The notes under the pieces: model-generated
Database searches by the model: none
Told to the model about the DNA's origin: nothing
Seen by the model: only the letters and a program-made list of their open reading frames with translations
Made by a program: the position numbers and the translations under genes
Part shown: positions 24,908-32,885 of the stretch, piece after piece
How the letters are laid out: every line of letters starts with the position of its first letter
Numbering within the stretch: the stretch's first letter is position 1
Source of the DNA: Streptomyces sp. NBC_00554
GTDB lineage: Bacteria > Actinomycetota > Actinomycetes > Streptomycetales > Streptomycetaceae
NCBI RefSeq assembly: GCF_041431135.1
Contig: NZ_CP107799.1
Coordinates: 2,170,001 to 2,234,000, forward strand
Direction of reading: 5' to 3'
DNA length: 64,000 nt

Positions 24908-25999
24908 GTGCCCCACGCCTCCCGACCCCACCACCACCACCGCCGCCGCCGTGTCCCGCGCCCGCTGCCGCTCGTCGCCGCGGGCGCGCTGCTCGCCACC
25001 GCGGCCGTCACGCTCCCCCAACTCACCCCGGAAGCCTCGGCCGCGACGACGCTGCGGGGGTACGCCGACGCGCGCGGCGTACGGATCGGCGCGGCCGTCG
25101 GTGACGGCCCGCTCACCTCCGACTCGGCGTACACCACCGTCCTGGACCGGGAGTTCAACTCGGTGACGGCGGAGAACGCGATGAAGTGGGACGCGCTGGA
25201 GCCGAGCCGGGGCGGCTACAACTGGGCCGCGGCCGACCGGCTGGTCGCGCACGCGGCCGCGCACAACCAGGGTGTACGGGGGCACACGCTCGCCTGGTAC
25301 AGCCAGTTGCCGTCCTGGCTGAAGAACGGGAACTTCTCGGCCGCCGAGCTGAACACGATCCTCAAGAAGCACATCGACACGACGCTGGGCCGCTACAAGG
25401 GCAAGGTGTACGCCTGGGACGTCGTCAACGAGACGTTCAACGAGGACGGTTCGATGCGCAGTTCGCTGTGGCAGGACAAGCTCGGGACGGGGTACATCGC
25501 GAACGCGCTGCGGTGGGCGCATGCCGCCGACCCGGCCGCCAAGCTGTACATCAACGACTACAACATCGAGGCGGACAACGCGAAGAGCGACGCCCTGTAC
25601 GCGCTGGCGAAGCAACTCCTCGCGGAGGGCGTGCCGTTGAACGGGATCGGCTTCCAGTCGCACTTCGTGGTCGGGCAGGTGCCGTCCACCATGAAGGCCA
25701 ACCTCAAGCGCTTCTCCGACCTGGGCCTCGAAGTCTCCGTCACCGAACTCGACATCCGCATCCCGCTGCCCGCCTCCGCCGCCGAACTCGCCCAGCAGTC
25801 CGCCGACTACAAGCTGGCGAGCGAGAACTGTCTCGGTGTCGCCCGGTGCGCGGGTGTCACCGTCTGGGGCGTCACGGACAAGTACTCCTGGATCCCGGGC
25901 ACCTTCAGCGGCTTCGGCGCGGCCCTCCCGTACAACGAGAGTTACGCGCCGAAGCCGTCGTACACGGGCCTGTCGAACGGTCTCAACCCGGCCGCGTAG
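24908..25999 (+). CDS. Secreted endo-1,4-beta-xylanase, glycoside hydrolase family 10
   Basis: 363 aa. A His/Arg-rich basic leader and hydrophobic stretch (PLVAAGALLATAAVTL) form a long signal peptide ending near ASA-ATT. The GH10 barrel follows: NSVTAENAMKWDALEP, HTLAWYSQLPSWL, acid/base Glu175 in WDVVNETFNED, and nucleophile Glu280 in VSVTELDIR. It cuts internal beta-1,4 bonds of xylan outside the cell. No carbohydrate-binding module is attached. GTG 24908 has GAGGAG 6 nt upstream. No CebR-type site was seen upstream. Confidence 0.94.
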   Translation: MPHASRPHHHHRRRRVPRPLPLVAAGALLATAAVTLPQLTPEASAATTLRGYADARGVRIGAAVGDGPLTSDSAYTTVLDREFNSVTAENAMKWDALEPSRGGYNWAAADRLVAHAAAHNQGVRGHTLAWYSQLPSWLKNGNFSAAELNTILKKHIDTTLGRYKGKVYAWDVVNETFNEDGSMRSSLWQDKLGTGYIANALRWAHAADPAAKLYINDYNIEADNAKSDALYALAKQLLAEGVPLNGIGFQSHFVVGQVPSTMKANLKRFSDLGLEVSVTELDIRIPLPASAAELAQQSADYKLASENCLGVARCAGVTVWGVTDKYSWIPGTFSGFGAALPYNESYAPKPSYTGLSNGLNPAA

Positions 26000-26006
26000 A
26001 CCACCC

Positions 26007-26037
26007 GTTCAGTGATCCGCCGGGTTCAGTGATCCGC
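26007..26037. repeat. 14-bp direct repeat over a stop codon
   Basis: GTTCAGTGATCCGC occurs at 26007-26020 and 26024-26037. The second copy includes the minus-strand stop (26026-26028) of the small gene. It is probably a local duplication in the gap between convergent genes. Confidence 0.6.
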
Positions 26038-26541
26038 GCAGCACGGTGTCGGATCCGGTACCTCGAACGGCACGAGCGTGCCGCCCGCCGCCGGCATCGC
26101 CGTCAGGACCAGCTCTCCGTCACGCCACTCCGGGCGTACGTGATCGCGGGTGACCAGCGGCTGGTCCGGGGCGGGTTCGCCGGACGTGCCGAGTACGGCG
26201 ACGCGGTCGATCGCGGAGGCGGCGAGCAGGTCCGCGACCGTGAGCGTGCCGGTGAGTTCCGCGACGCCGGGGTACAGCACCGCGCGGCCCACCGCGTCCG
26301 GTGCCTCGGGCATCACCTCGTACCCCTTGGCGGTCAGCCACTCGCGGACGGCGTCCAGCACCGCCCCCGAGGGGACCGCGAAGGACAGCGCGACCCGGGG
26401 CCGATCACCGCGCACCAGGTGCGTGCAGCCGAACGAGCCCTCGGGGAGGGCGAGTTCGGCGGCCAGCGCCCGGAGCAGGTGATCGGCTTCGGGCAGGGCC
26501 GACAGATGGGTGTCGACCCCGATGACGTACGGCTGGTTCAC
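26026..26541 (-). CDS. Uncharacterised protein coupled to PHP phosphoesterase
   Basis: 171 aa, family not recognised. No signal peptide or membrane segment is seen. The C-terminus is distinctive, DHVRPEWRDGELVLTAMPA followed later by a PTPCCADH end; the two cysteines, Asp and final His could bind metal. The GTG start overlaps the stop of the upstream PHP gene (GTGA), so both are translated together. Its partner is Tat-exported while this protein looks cytoplasmic; a role as regulator, chaperone or metal-delivery factor for the partner is only a guess. Confidence 0.75.
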   Translation of the reverse strand: MNQPYVIGVDTHLSALPEADHLLRALAAELALPEGSFGCTHLVRGDRPRVALSFAVPSGAVLDAVREWLTAKGYEVMPEAPDAVGRAVLYPGVAELTGTLTVADLLAASAIDRVAVLGTSGEPAPDQPLVTRDHVRPEWRDGELVLTAMPAAGGTLVPFEVPDPTPCCADH

Positions 26542-28253
26542 GACGGCAGGACCCACACCGGGTTGGAGTAGAACCACAGGTCGACCCACGGGTCGGCGTC
26601 GCCGACGACGTCGAGGGCGGGGCCCTTGGGGTCGACCGCCGCGCCGTTGATGCCCACCGCGGAGCGGTTGCCGTCCGAGCCGCGCAGGCGGACGTACAGC
26701 GGGCGGTCGACCTGGCCGAGGGAGTACGTGATCCGGACCGTTCCGGTCGTCTTGTTCACCTCGTACGACTGGACGACCTTCGCCGTCGGCGCGCTGAAGG
26801 TGTCCTTGTCCGCGGGAGTGCCCGTGACATCGCCCTGGATGACGTCCACGCGGGCCAACTTCGGTACGAATCCGGCCCAGTTGGGGGTGTCGGCGAGCGC
26901 GATGTCGACCGTCAGGGTGACCTTCGTGCCCTTCTTGACGTGCAGTGCGCCGCCGAGCGTCGCCCACTTGCCGCTGCCCGAGAGCCGCGCGTCGAGGCCG
27001 CCGATGAGCTGCCCGTGGTCGACCCAGACACGGCCGGCCCGGATGCCGTCCATGACGGCGGCGTAGGAGAAGCCGTCGGAGCCGACGTGCGTGCGGCTGT
27101 ACTGGCCGGGCCAGTAGTCGCCCTGGGTGAGGTCGACCTTGCCGCTGTACACGGGGTCGGTGTGCTTGCCGTTGAGGTTGAAGTCGGTGTCCGGGCCGCC
27201 GCGCTTGGCGGTGTCCGTATACACCTGGTGGGAGTCGGAGTTGGCGGTGATCCACCAGGGCTTGCCCTCGGCGAGGAGGCTGTCCCACAGGCCGCCGACG
27301 GTGGCCGTCATCCAGTCGAAGCCGCCCCAGGTGCGGTAGCTCTCCAGCGGGTAACCGGCGAAGGAGTCGGCGCTCGGGTTGTTGTCGTAGATGCCGCGGG
27401 CACGGCCCATGCCGGTCGGCGCGGCGATACCGGCCGCCTGGTGGCCGGGAGCACCCTCGAAGCCGATGGCTATCTGCTTGCCGCCGGGCGTCGCGTCGCG
27501 CCAGCCGCGGATCTCGTGCGGGGAGTCGACACCGCGCCGCGCCGGGTGGTTGGCGAGCATCAGCGCGTCCTTGATCTTGCGCCGCTGCACCTGCTCGGAG
27601 AGGAAGGCGAGACCGGCGACGGCGAGCGCCTCGTTGGCGGGCGAGGAGCCGCTCGCGCCCTTCACGCTGCCGTCGTAGTCGGTCTCGAACGCCTTGAGGA
27701 CGCTGACCTCGTTCTTGCCGGGGTGGACGAAGACGGTGCCGTGCTCGGCGCCCGGGATGTTCCACTCAAGGCCCTGGAAGACGAGGGTGTCCTCGTACGT
27801 CTCCCGGGCCTCCTTGATGTCCGGGTTGACCTTGTCGACACCGATCTTGGCGTGCGTCTCGCTGCCGTGGTCGGTGATGACCAGCCAGTCCATGCCGTGC
27901 CGGGCGCCCTGGCGGACCTGGTCGGAGACGCGGTACTTGCCGTCGCTGCTGTACTGGGTGTGGATGTGGTGGTCGCCGGCCAGCCAGAGGAAGCCGTTCG
28001 ATCTCCGGCGGCTCTCGGAGGCGTACGCGGGGGCCGCCGCCGCGCCCTGGGCGAGGACGCCGCTCGCGGCCAGGCCGGCGCCCAGCAGACCCGCGCGGCG
28101 CAGCATCGTGCGGCGCGACTGCTGTTCGGGGCTCAGGGCCTCGTCGGGCACGGAGGTGTCGAAGGCCGCGGGCAGAGCCGAGCCTTCGTGAGCGTCAGAG
28201 TGATCGTGGGTGTGGTCGTGGTGGTGATGACCGTGAGCGTGTCCGTGCCCCAT
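26538..28253 (-). CDS. Tat-exported PHP-domain phosphoesterase with His-rich leader
   Basis: 571 aa. The first 22 residues contain 11 histidines (HGHHHHDHTH and neighbours) before a twin-arginine signal (SRRTMLRRAGLLGAG). The PHP metal-binding motifs follow: GDHHIHTQYSSDG near residue 95, VITDHGSETH, and ITANSDSHQ in the C-terminal half. A C-terminal beta-rich region (residues 430-571) may be a separate domain. PHP enzymes hydrolyse phosphate esters using a multi-metal centre; the exported location suggests phosphate scavenging. ATG 28253 has AGGAGG 5 nt upstream. A weak PHO-like sequence lies upstream, and PhoX is the next gene upstream. Confidence 0.85.
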   Translation of the reverse strand: MGHGHAHGHHHHDHTHDHSDAHEGSALPAAFDTSVPDEALSPEQQSRRTMLRRAGLLGAGLAASGVLAQGAAAAPAYASESRRRSNGFLWLAGDHHIHTQYSSDGKYRVSDQVRQGARHGMDWLVITDHGSETHAKIGVDKVNPDIKEARETYEDTLVFQGLEWNIPGAEHGTVFVHPGKNEVSVLKAFETDYDGSVKGASGSSPANEALAVAGLAFLSEQVQRRKIKDALMLANHPARRGVDSPHEIRGWRDATPGGKQIAIGFEGAPGHQAAGIAAPTGMGRARGIYDNNPSADSFAGYPLESYRTWGGFDWMTATVGGLWDSLLAEGKPWWITANSDSHQVYTDTAKRGGPDTDFNLNGKHTDPVYSGKVDLTQGDYWPGQYSRTHVGSDGFSYAAVMDGIRAGRVWVDHGQLIGGLDARLSGSGKWATLGGALHVKKGTKVTLTVDIALADTPNWAGFVPKLARVDVIQGDVTGTPADKDTFSAPTAKVVQSYEVNKTTGTVRITYSLGQVDRPLYVRLRGSDGNRSAVGINGAAVDPKGPALDVVGDADPWVDLWFYSNPVWVLPS

Positions 28254-28305
28254 GTCTGCCTCCTGAGTTCGACGCCGCATGTGCGGGCTCGCGAGATGGA
28301 GACTC

Positions 28306-28328
28306 GATGTGAAACATGAACGTTGAAC
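28306..28328 (-). promoter_or_regulatory. Weak PHO-box-like sequence before the PHP gene
   Basis: On the minus strand GTTCAAC is followed at once by GTTCATG and then TTTCACA, each close to the GTTCACC half of a PHO box, but the 11-nt spacing is not kept. It lies 53 bp upstream of the start. Low certainty. Confidence 0.25.
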
Positions 28329-28442
28329 AGCCGTGGGGTGGCCGCTCGGCGACTCAGGTGCGGCGGTCTGAACCAGCCACGTACGGGTACCCCAACTGCC
28401 CTGAATGTCACGACAGTTGAGGTCTCTCCGCTACGGGTGGTG

Positions 28443-29921
28443 TCAGCGCTGGTAGCGCCAGGGGCCCGTGATGGCCAGCAGGATGCCGGGGTTCTGGATG
28501 CTCGCGTACAGCGTCTTGCCGTCGGGCGAGAAGACGACACCGGCGAACTCGCTGTACGACGGGTCCTCGGCGGTGCCGTCGTTCAGCTGGTTGCGGGCGA
28601 TCGGGTAGGTCTTGCCCGACTCCGTGGCGCCGAAGAGGTGCTGGATGCCCTCGCCGTCCTCCGCGAGGATCACACCGCCGTACGGGGAGACCGTGATGTT
28701 GTCCGGACCGTCGAGGACGCCGTCGTTCGCGTCGGGGTCGGGGTTGACGCCCAGGATCAGCTTGAGGGTCAGCGTGCCGCGGGCGGGGTCGTAGAACCAC
28801 ACCTGCCCGTCGTGCTGGACCGGGCTCTCCTCGCGGGCGAAGGACGAGACGACGTAGGTGCCGCCGTCGGCCCACCACATGCCTTCGAGCTTGCGGGCGC
28901 GGGTGACCTGCGTGCCGGTGAACTGCTGACGCGTCGGGACGGTCTTGGCGTCACGGTCCGGAACCGCCACCCACTTGACGCTGTAGCTGGTGCCGGCCTT
29001 GGTGGCGCGGGACAGGTCGTCGACGAACTGGCCCTTGGAGTCGAAGCACTTGAAGGCTTCAAGGACGCCGGCCGTGTCGGAGAGCGTCCGCAGCTTGCCC
29101 CGGCCGTGCTTGAAGCCCTTCGGCGGAGTCCAGCGGTAGAACAGGCCGTTGGGGCCCGCCGCGTCCTCGGTGAGGTACAGGTGACCGCGCTTGGTGTCCA
29201 CCACGACGGCCTCGTGGTCGTAACGGCCGAGCGCCTTGATCGGCTTGGGGTTCTGGTTGGCACGGCGGTCGTACGGGTCGACCTCGAAGACGTAGCCGTG
29301 CGCCTTGGTCATACCGGCATCGCCGACCTTGGCGGAGTTCTCCTCGCAGGTCAGCCAGGTACCCCAGGGGCTGCGGCCGCCCGCGCAGTTCTGCTGGGTG
29401 CCCGCGATGCCGACCCACTCGGCCACGCACTCGCCGTCCTTGGAGATCTCCACGACCGTGCAGCCGCCGGGGGCGCTGGGGTCGTAGACGAGTCCCGGGG
29501 TGAGCGGCACGGGGAACGCGGTGTTCGCACGGTTGTCGCGGATCTCGTGGTTGACCACCAGCAGAGTGGAGCCGCGGGTGCCCTTGAAGGCGGCCGTGCC
29601 GTCGTGCTTGTTCGGCGTGAACTCGCCCGACTCCATCTTGGTGACACCGGCGTGCGTGACCACCTTGTAGGAGAACCCCTTGGGGAGCGCGAGCAGCCCC
29701 TTGGGGTCGTCGATCAGCGGACCGTACCCGGTCTTGCTCTGGTGCGCCTGCGAGACCTGCTCGGTGGCGTCGATCTCCTGACCCCGGCTCTTGGCGTCCT
29801 CGGCCGTCTCGGCGGCGTACGCGTACGAGCTGGCGGTGGACAGCACGCCGGCGGTGCCGATGAGGGCGATTCCCGCGCCGGCTGAGGTTTTGGCGAAGTC
29901 TCTACGGGTGGTGGAAGGCAC
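28443..29921 (-). CDS. PhoX-family alkaline phosphatase (DUF839)
   Basis: 492 aa. A Tat signal (TTRRDFAKTSAGAGIALIGT) shows export in folded form. The body matches the PhoX/DUF839 family of calcium-iron phosphatases: STLLVVNHEIRDN, WGTWLTCEENSA, GRYDHEAVVVDTKRGHLYL, GMWWADGGTYVVSS, DGPDNITVSPYGGVILAEDG, FAGVVFSPDGKTLYASIQNP. It would release phosphate from organic esters outside the cell. GTG 29921 has AGGAG 7 nt upstream. A good PHO box lies 66-87 bp upstream, so phosphate-starvation control by PhoP is likely. Confidence 0.92.
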   Translation of the reverse strand: MPSTTRRDFAKTSAGAGIALIGTAGVLSTASSYAYAAETAEDAKSRGQEIDATEQVSQAHQSKTGYGPLIDDPKGLLALPKGFSYKVVTHAGVTKMESGEFTPNKHDGTAAFKGTRGSTLLVVNHEIRDNRANTAFPVPLTPGLVYDPSAPGGCTVVEISKDGECVAEWVGIAGTQQNCAGGRSPWGTWLTCEENSAKVGDAGMTKAHGYVFEVDPYDRRANQNPKPIKALGRYDHEAVVVDTKRGHLYLTEDAAGPNGLFYRWTPPKGFKHGRGKLRTLSDTAGVLEAFKCFDSKGQFVDDLSRATKAGTSYSVKWVAVPDRDAKTVPTRQQFTGTQVTRARKLEGMWWADGGTYVVSSFAREESPVQHDGQVWFYDPARGTLTLKLILGVNPDPDANDGVLDGPDNITVSPYGGVILAEDGEGIQHLFGATESGKTYPIARNQLNDGTAEDPSYSEFAGVVFSPDGKTLYASIQNPGILLAITGPWRYQR

Positions 29922-29986
29922 GTTGATCTCCTGAGTGGCACGAACCGGGGGGTGCCCTTACGGCGGGCGCAGCACACAGTTCCCTG

Positions 29987-30008
29987 CGCTTCGGAACGGA
30001 AGGTGAAC
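29987..30008 (-). promoter_or_regulatory. PHO box (PhoP-binding direct repeats)
   Basis: The minus strand reads two adjacent 11-nt units, GTTCACCTTCC and GTTCCGAAGCG. The Streptomyces PhoP consensus is repeated GTTCACC plus 4 nt; the first unit is exact in its core, the second keeps GTTC. It lies 66-87 bp before the PhoX start. Confidence 0.7.
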
Positions 30009-30077
30009 GAGACACAACGGTTGTGCGAGATACCGAACATTTGGTCCACACCTTGTTGCTTTCGTGGAGTTCCCCAG

Positions 30078-30566
30078 CTAATTCCCAGGCGGGAGGTGAT
30101 GCGGGACGCCCTCGTCTCCCCTGCCTCCGAGCCTCTCCGGTACGGAAATCTCCGCCCACACCGTCTTGTACGTCCCGTCCTCCCGCGGCTCCACACCCCA
30201 CCGCTCGGCCAGCGCCACGACGATCAGCAGCCCGCGCCCGCCCTCCCCTTCCGAGGGCTCCCGGACCACGGGCAGCCGGTCGGCCCGCCCGTCCGCCACC
30301 TCCACCCGTACGACGTCCTCGCGCAGCACCAGCCGTACGCGGATGTCGCGCCCCCGCACCCGCCCGTGCCGCACGGCGTTCGCGGCGAGCTCGGCGACGA
30401 CGAGGGTCACGGTCTCGCTGACGTCGCTGTCGTACGCGAATCCCCAGACGTGCATCCGGTTCGCGACCAGCCGACGGGCGAGCCGGGCACCGCGTGGGGT
30501 GCAGCTGTAGAGCTGCGTGAACGTACCGAGGGTGACGGGGACTTGGGCCCGGGGGTGTCCTTGCAT
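30078..30566 (-). CDS. ATP-binding anti-sigma-like regulatory protein (HATPase)
   Basis: 162 aa. The GHKL ATPase N-box appears as TLVVAELAANAVRHG (about residues 53-67), followed by VEVADGRAD (G1) and GGRGLLIV (G2). Such short single-domain HATPases in Streptomyces resemble RsbW/SpoIIAB-type anti-sigma kinases, but most have unknown partners. It is divergent from an XRE/DUF397 pair, an arrangement often seen in Streptomyces development-associated loci (whiJ-like). The 153-bp shared upstream region holds a perfect inverted repeat. Confidence 0.85.
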   Translation of the reverse strand: MQGHPRAQVPVTLGTFTQLYSCTPRGARLARRLVANRMHVWGFAYDSDVSETVTLVVAELAANAVRHGRVRGRDIRVRLVLREDVVRVEVADGRADRLPVVREPSEGEGGRGLLIVVALAERWGVEPREDGTYKTVWAEISVPERLGGRGDEGVPHHLPPGN

Positions 30567-30609
30567 GGCTCAACGGTCCCTGGGGACACACGGGTCGACC
30601 AGGTCCGCC

Positions 30610-30635
30610 ACTCGTACGCTGCGGGGCGTACGAGT
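30610..30635. promoter_or_regulatory. Perfect 10-bp inverted repeat in the HATPase/XRE divergent promoter
   Basis: ACTCGTACGC and GCGTACGAGT flank TGCGGG. It lies 44 bp from the HATPase start and 85 bp from the XRE start, so the XRE protein is the natural candidate to bind it. Confidence 0.55.
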
Positions 30636-30719
30636 TCACGCTGTGGACAGTACGGGTAACCGTCCGTGACCATAGGTGACTTGGCGGGGTTGGCACCACT
30701 GCACTCGGGAGTACCCGGC

Positions 30720-31556
30720 ATGACCAACAGCATCACCAACGAGCCGGAGCCGTCCGACAGTTTGAAGACCTTCGGGGCGGTCCACAAGGCCTTCCGTAAA
30801 CGGGCGGGCCTGACACAGGAGGAGTTCGCACCGCTGGTGCGGTACCAGCCGTCGACGGTGGCGTCGATCGAGCAGGGCAGGCGGCTGCCACCGCGGGTTT
30901 ACATCGAGCGGGCCGAGGAGGTGCTGGATGCGTTCGGTGCACTGTGGGCAGCGGTCAAGTACGCGACTCGGCAGCCGGGCCTGGCTTCCTGGTTCCGCGA
31001 GTGGGCGGATCTGGAGGAGCAGGCGATCACTCTGCACACGTACGAATGCAGGGTCGTGCCAGGCCTGTTGCAGACCGACGGGTACGCCCGAGCAGTGATC
31101 TGGAGCGTGCCGCCGCTGCCGACCGAGGAGCAGGTCGAACAGCGTGTGGCAGCCCGGCTCGCCCGTCAGGAGCTGCTCAGCGCGCACAGAGAGCGGCCGA
31201 CGGCGTTCAGCTTCATCATCGAGCAGGCCGTACTGGAAAGGCACACGGGCGGCGAGGACGTCACACGGGAGCTGATCGACCACCTGCTGGCGGTGAACGA
31301 CCGCCACTGGAACATCGAGTTGCAGTTGATGCCCCTCCGGCAGACTCGGCATGCGGGCCTCGACGGCCCGATTCAGTTGCTGGAGACCCCGGAGAACGAG
31401 TGGTTCGCGTACTCGGAGGGCCAGCAGACCGGCGTCCTGATCTCCGACCGGAAAGAGATCAGTTTGATCCAGCAGCGGTATGCCAAGATGCGCTCACAGG
31501 CTCTCACGCCCGAAGACTCAGTGAGCCTGCTCCGGGAGATGCGAGGAGCGCTATGA
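30720..31556 (+). CDS. XRE-family regulator with DUF5753
   Basis: 278 aa. Helix-turn-helix in FRKRAGLTQEEFAPLVRYQP and STVASIEQGRRLPP (about residues 25-60), then the DUF5753 ligand or partner domain (EEQAITLHTYECRVVPGLLQ to SLLREMRGAL). WhiJ-like family; in Streptomyces these proteins usually work with the small DUF397 protein encoded next. ATG 30720 has CGGGAG 8 nt upstream; an upstream ATG in the same frame lacks a ribosome site. Its stop overlaps the DUF397 start. Confidence 0.92.
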   Translation: MTNSITNEPEPSDSLKTFGAVHKAFRKRAGLTQEEFAPLVRYQPSTVASIEQGRRLPPRVYIERAEEVLDAFGALWAAVKYATRQPGLASWFREWADLEEQAITLHTYECRVVPGLLQTDGYARAVIWSVPPLPTEEQVEQRVAARLARQELLSAHRERPTAFSFIIEQAVLERHTGGEDVTRELIDHLLAVNDRHWNIELQLMPLRQTRHAGLDGPIQLLETPENEWFAYSEGQQTGVLISDRKEISLIQQRYAKMRSQALTPEDSVSLLREMRGAL

Positions 31557-31738
31557 GCACCACCACAACCGAACTCCCCTGGCGCAAGTCCAGCTACAGC
31601 AGCGGCAGCCAGGGCGACTGCGTCGAGGTAGCCACCTGCCCCACCACCATCCACATCCGCGACTCCAAGAACCCCCGCGGCCCCCAACTCGCCCTCTCCC
31701 TCACCGCGTGGACGGACTTCGTGGAGTTCGCGAAGTAG
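31553..31738 (+). CDS. DUF397 small regulatory protein
   Basis: 61 aa with the family pattern WRKSSYSSGSQGDCVEVA, IHIRDSKNPRGPQL and W.DFVEFAK. DUF397 proteins are partners or antagonists of the neighbouring XRE regulator; biochemical detail is scarce. The ATG overlaps the XRE stop (ATGA), so the two are translationally coupled. It ends 19 bp from the convergent PLP-enzyme gene. Confidence 0.93.
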   Translation: MSTTTTELPWRKSSYSSGSQGDCVEVATCPTTIHIRDSKNPRGPQLALSLTAWTDFVEFAK

Positions 31739-31757
31739 CTGAAGTCGCGGTCCGCGC

Positions 31758-32849
31758 TCAGGAGTTGGTACCGCGCGCCACCACCTTCCACCGGTCGACC
31801 TCCGCCCCCTCGCGGGCGATCAGCAACTCGTCCGCGAGGTTCACCGGCGTACAGACGTGGTTGGGCACCACGGACACGACCTCCCCCAGGTGCGGACCGC
31901 GTACGCCCTCCGGGAGTTGGACGACCGCGTGGTGTTCCCAGAGTCCGGTGATCGTGGCGTCCGGGTAGGCGGGGAGGTAGCCGTGGCCGGTGACCCACGG
32001 GGAGCGGTCGGGGCCGAGTACCTTGCTGCCGGCGTCCAGGACGAAGCGGTTCGGGGCGGGGACGCTGATGACGGTCGAGGCGGCGGACAGGGCCAGGTCG
32101 TCGACGGTGCAGGTGCCGATGGCGAGCTGCTGGGCGTCGTTGAAGACGTAGACGCCGGGGCGGACCTCGTTGACCGGGCCGGGCCGCCAGTGGCCCGCCG
32201 TCGGAGTCGAGCCGCCGCTCAACACGCGGGCCTCCAGGCCGAGTTCGCCCAGGGACGTCGCCGCTTCGGCAAGCGCGTGCTCCTCGTCGCGGGCCGCCCG
32301 CTCGGCGGCCCCGGCGTCATGGCCGTACCCGTGCCCGGGGAAGGTGAAGACACCCACCACGTCGAGACCGGCGTCCACGGCGGCCCCGGCGACCCGCCCC
32401 GCGTCGGCGGGCGGCACCCCCGTCCGGCGCGTTCCACAGTCCACCTCGATCAGCGCCTGGACCGGGCGGTCGCTCCCCCGCACCGCTTCCCCCAGCCGCC
32501 GCGCCCCCTCGACCGAGTCGACACCGACGCGCAGCGCGACCTCATCGGCCAGGGCGCGCGCACGCCCGGCCTTCGCCTTGTCGAGCCAGAGCGGATACGC
32601 GATGAACAGATCGTCGGCCCCCGCCCGGGCGAGCGCCTCCGCCTCGCTCAGGGTCGCAACCGACAACCCGCCTGCTCCGAGTCGGAGTTGGCGTTCGGCG
32701 ATCTCCGCACACTTGTGGCTCTTGGCGTGCGGACGGAGCGCGAACCCCCCGGAACCCGCCGCCTGAGCCATGCGTGCGATGTTCCGGTCCAGCACATCGA
32801 CGTCGACGACGAGCACCGGTGTGACCAGTCCCTCGGGTAGTTCGCGCAC
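31758..32849 (-). CDS. PLP-dependent fold-III enzyme (D-threonine aldolase/D-serine dehydratase-like)
   Basis: 363 aa. An alanine-racemase-type N-terminal barrel carries the PLP lysine in LRPHAKSHKCAEIA, with GVFTFPGHGYGHDAG near the phosphate site. A C-terminal metal site is suggested by VVPNHVCTPVN, the His/Cys pair of DSD1/D-threonine aldolase enzymes. It probably cleaves or deaminates a D-hydroxyamino acid. GTG 32849 has GAGG 6 nt upstream; an ATG at 32876 adds nine residues and has a poorer site. It begins 36 bp after the upstream esterase stop, so the pair may be one operon. Confidence 0.83.
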   Translation of the reverse strand: MRELPEGLVTPVLVVDVDVLDRNIARMAQAAGSGGFALRPHAKSHKCAEIAERQLRLGAGGLSVATLSEAEALARAGADDLFIAYPLWLDKAKAGRARALADEVALRVGVDSVEGARRLGEAVRGSDRPVQALIEVDCGTRRTGVPPADAGRVAGAAVDAGLDVVGVFTFPGHGYGHDAGAAERAARDEEHALAEAATSLGELGLEARVLSGGSTPTAGHWRPGPVNEVRPGVYVFNDAQQLAIGTCTVDDLALSAASTVISVPAPNRFVLDAGSKVLGPDRSPWVTGHGYLPAYPDATITGLWEHHAVVQLPEGVRGPHLGEVVSVVPNHVCTPVNLADELLIAREGAEVDRWKVVARGTNS

Positions 32850-32885
32850 CGCAACCTCAGCTTCCCTTGCCCACATACCGTCCGG

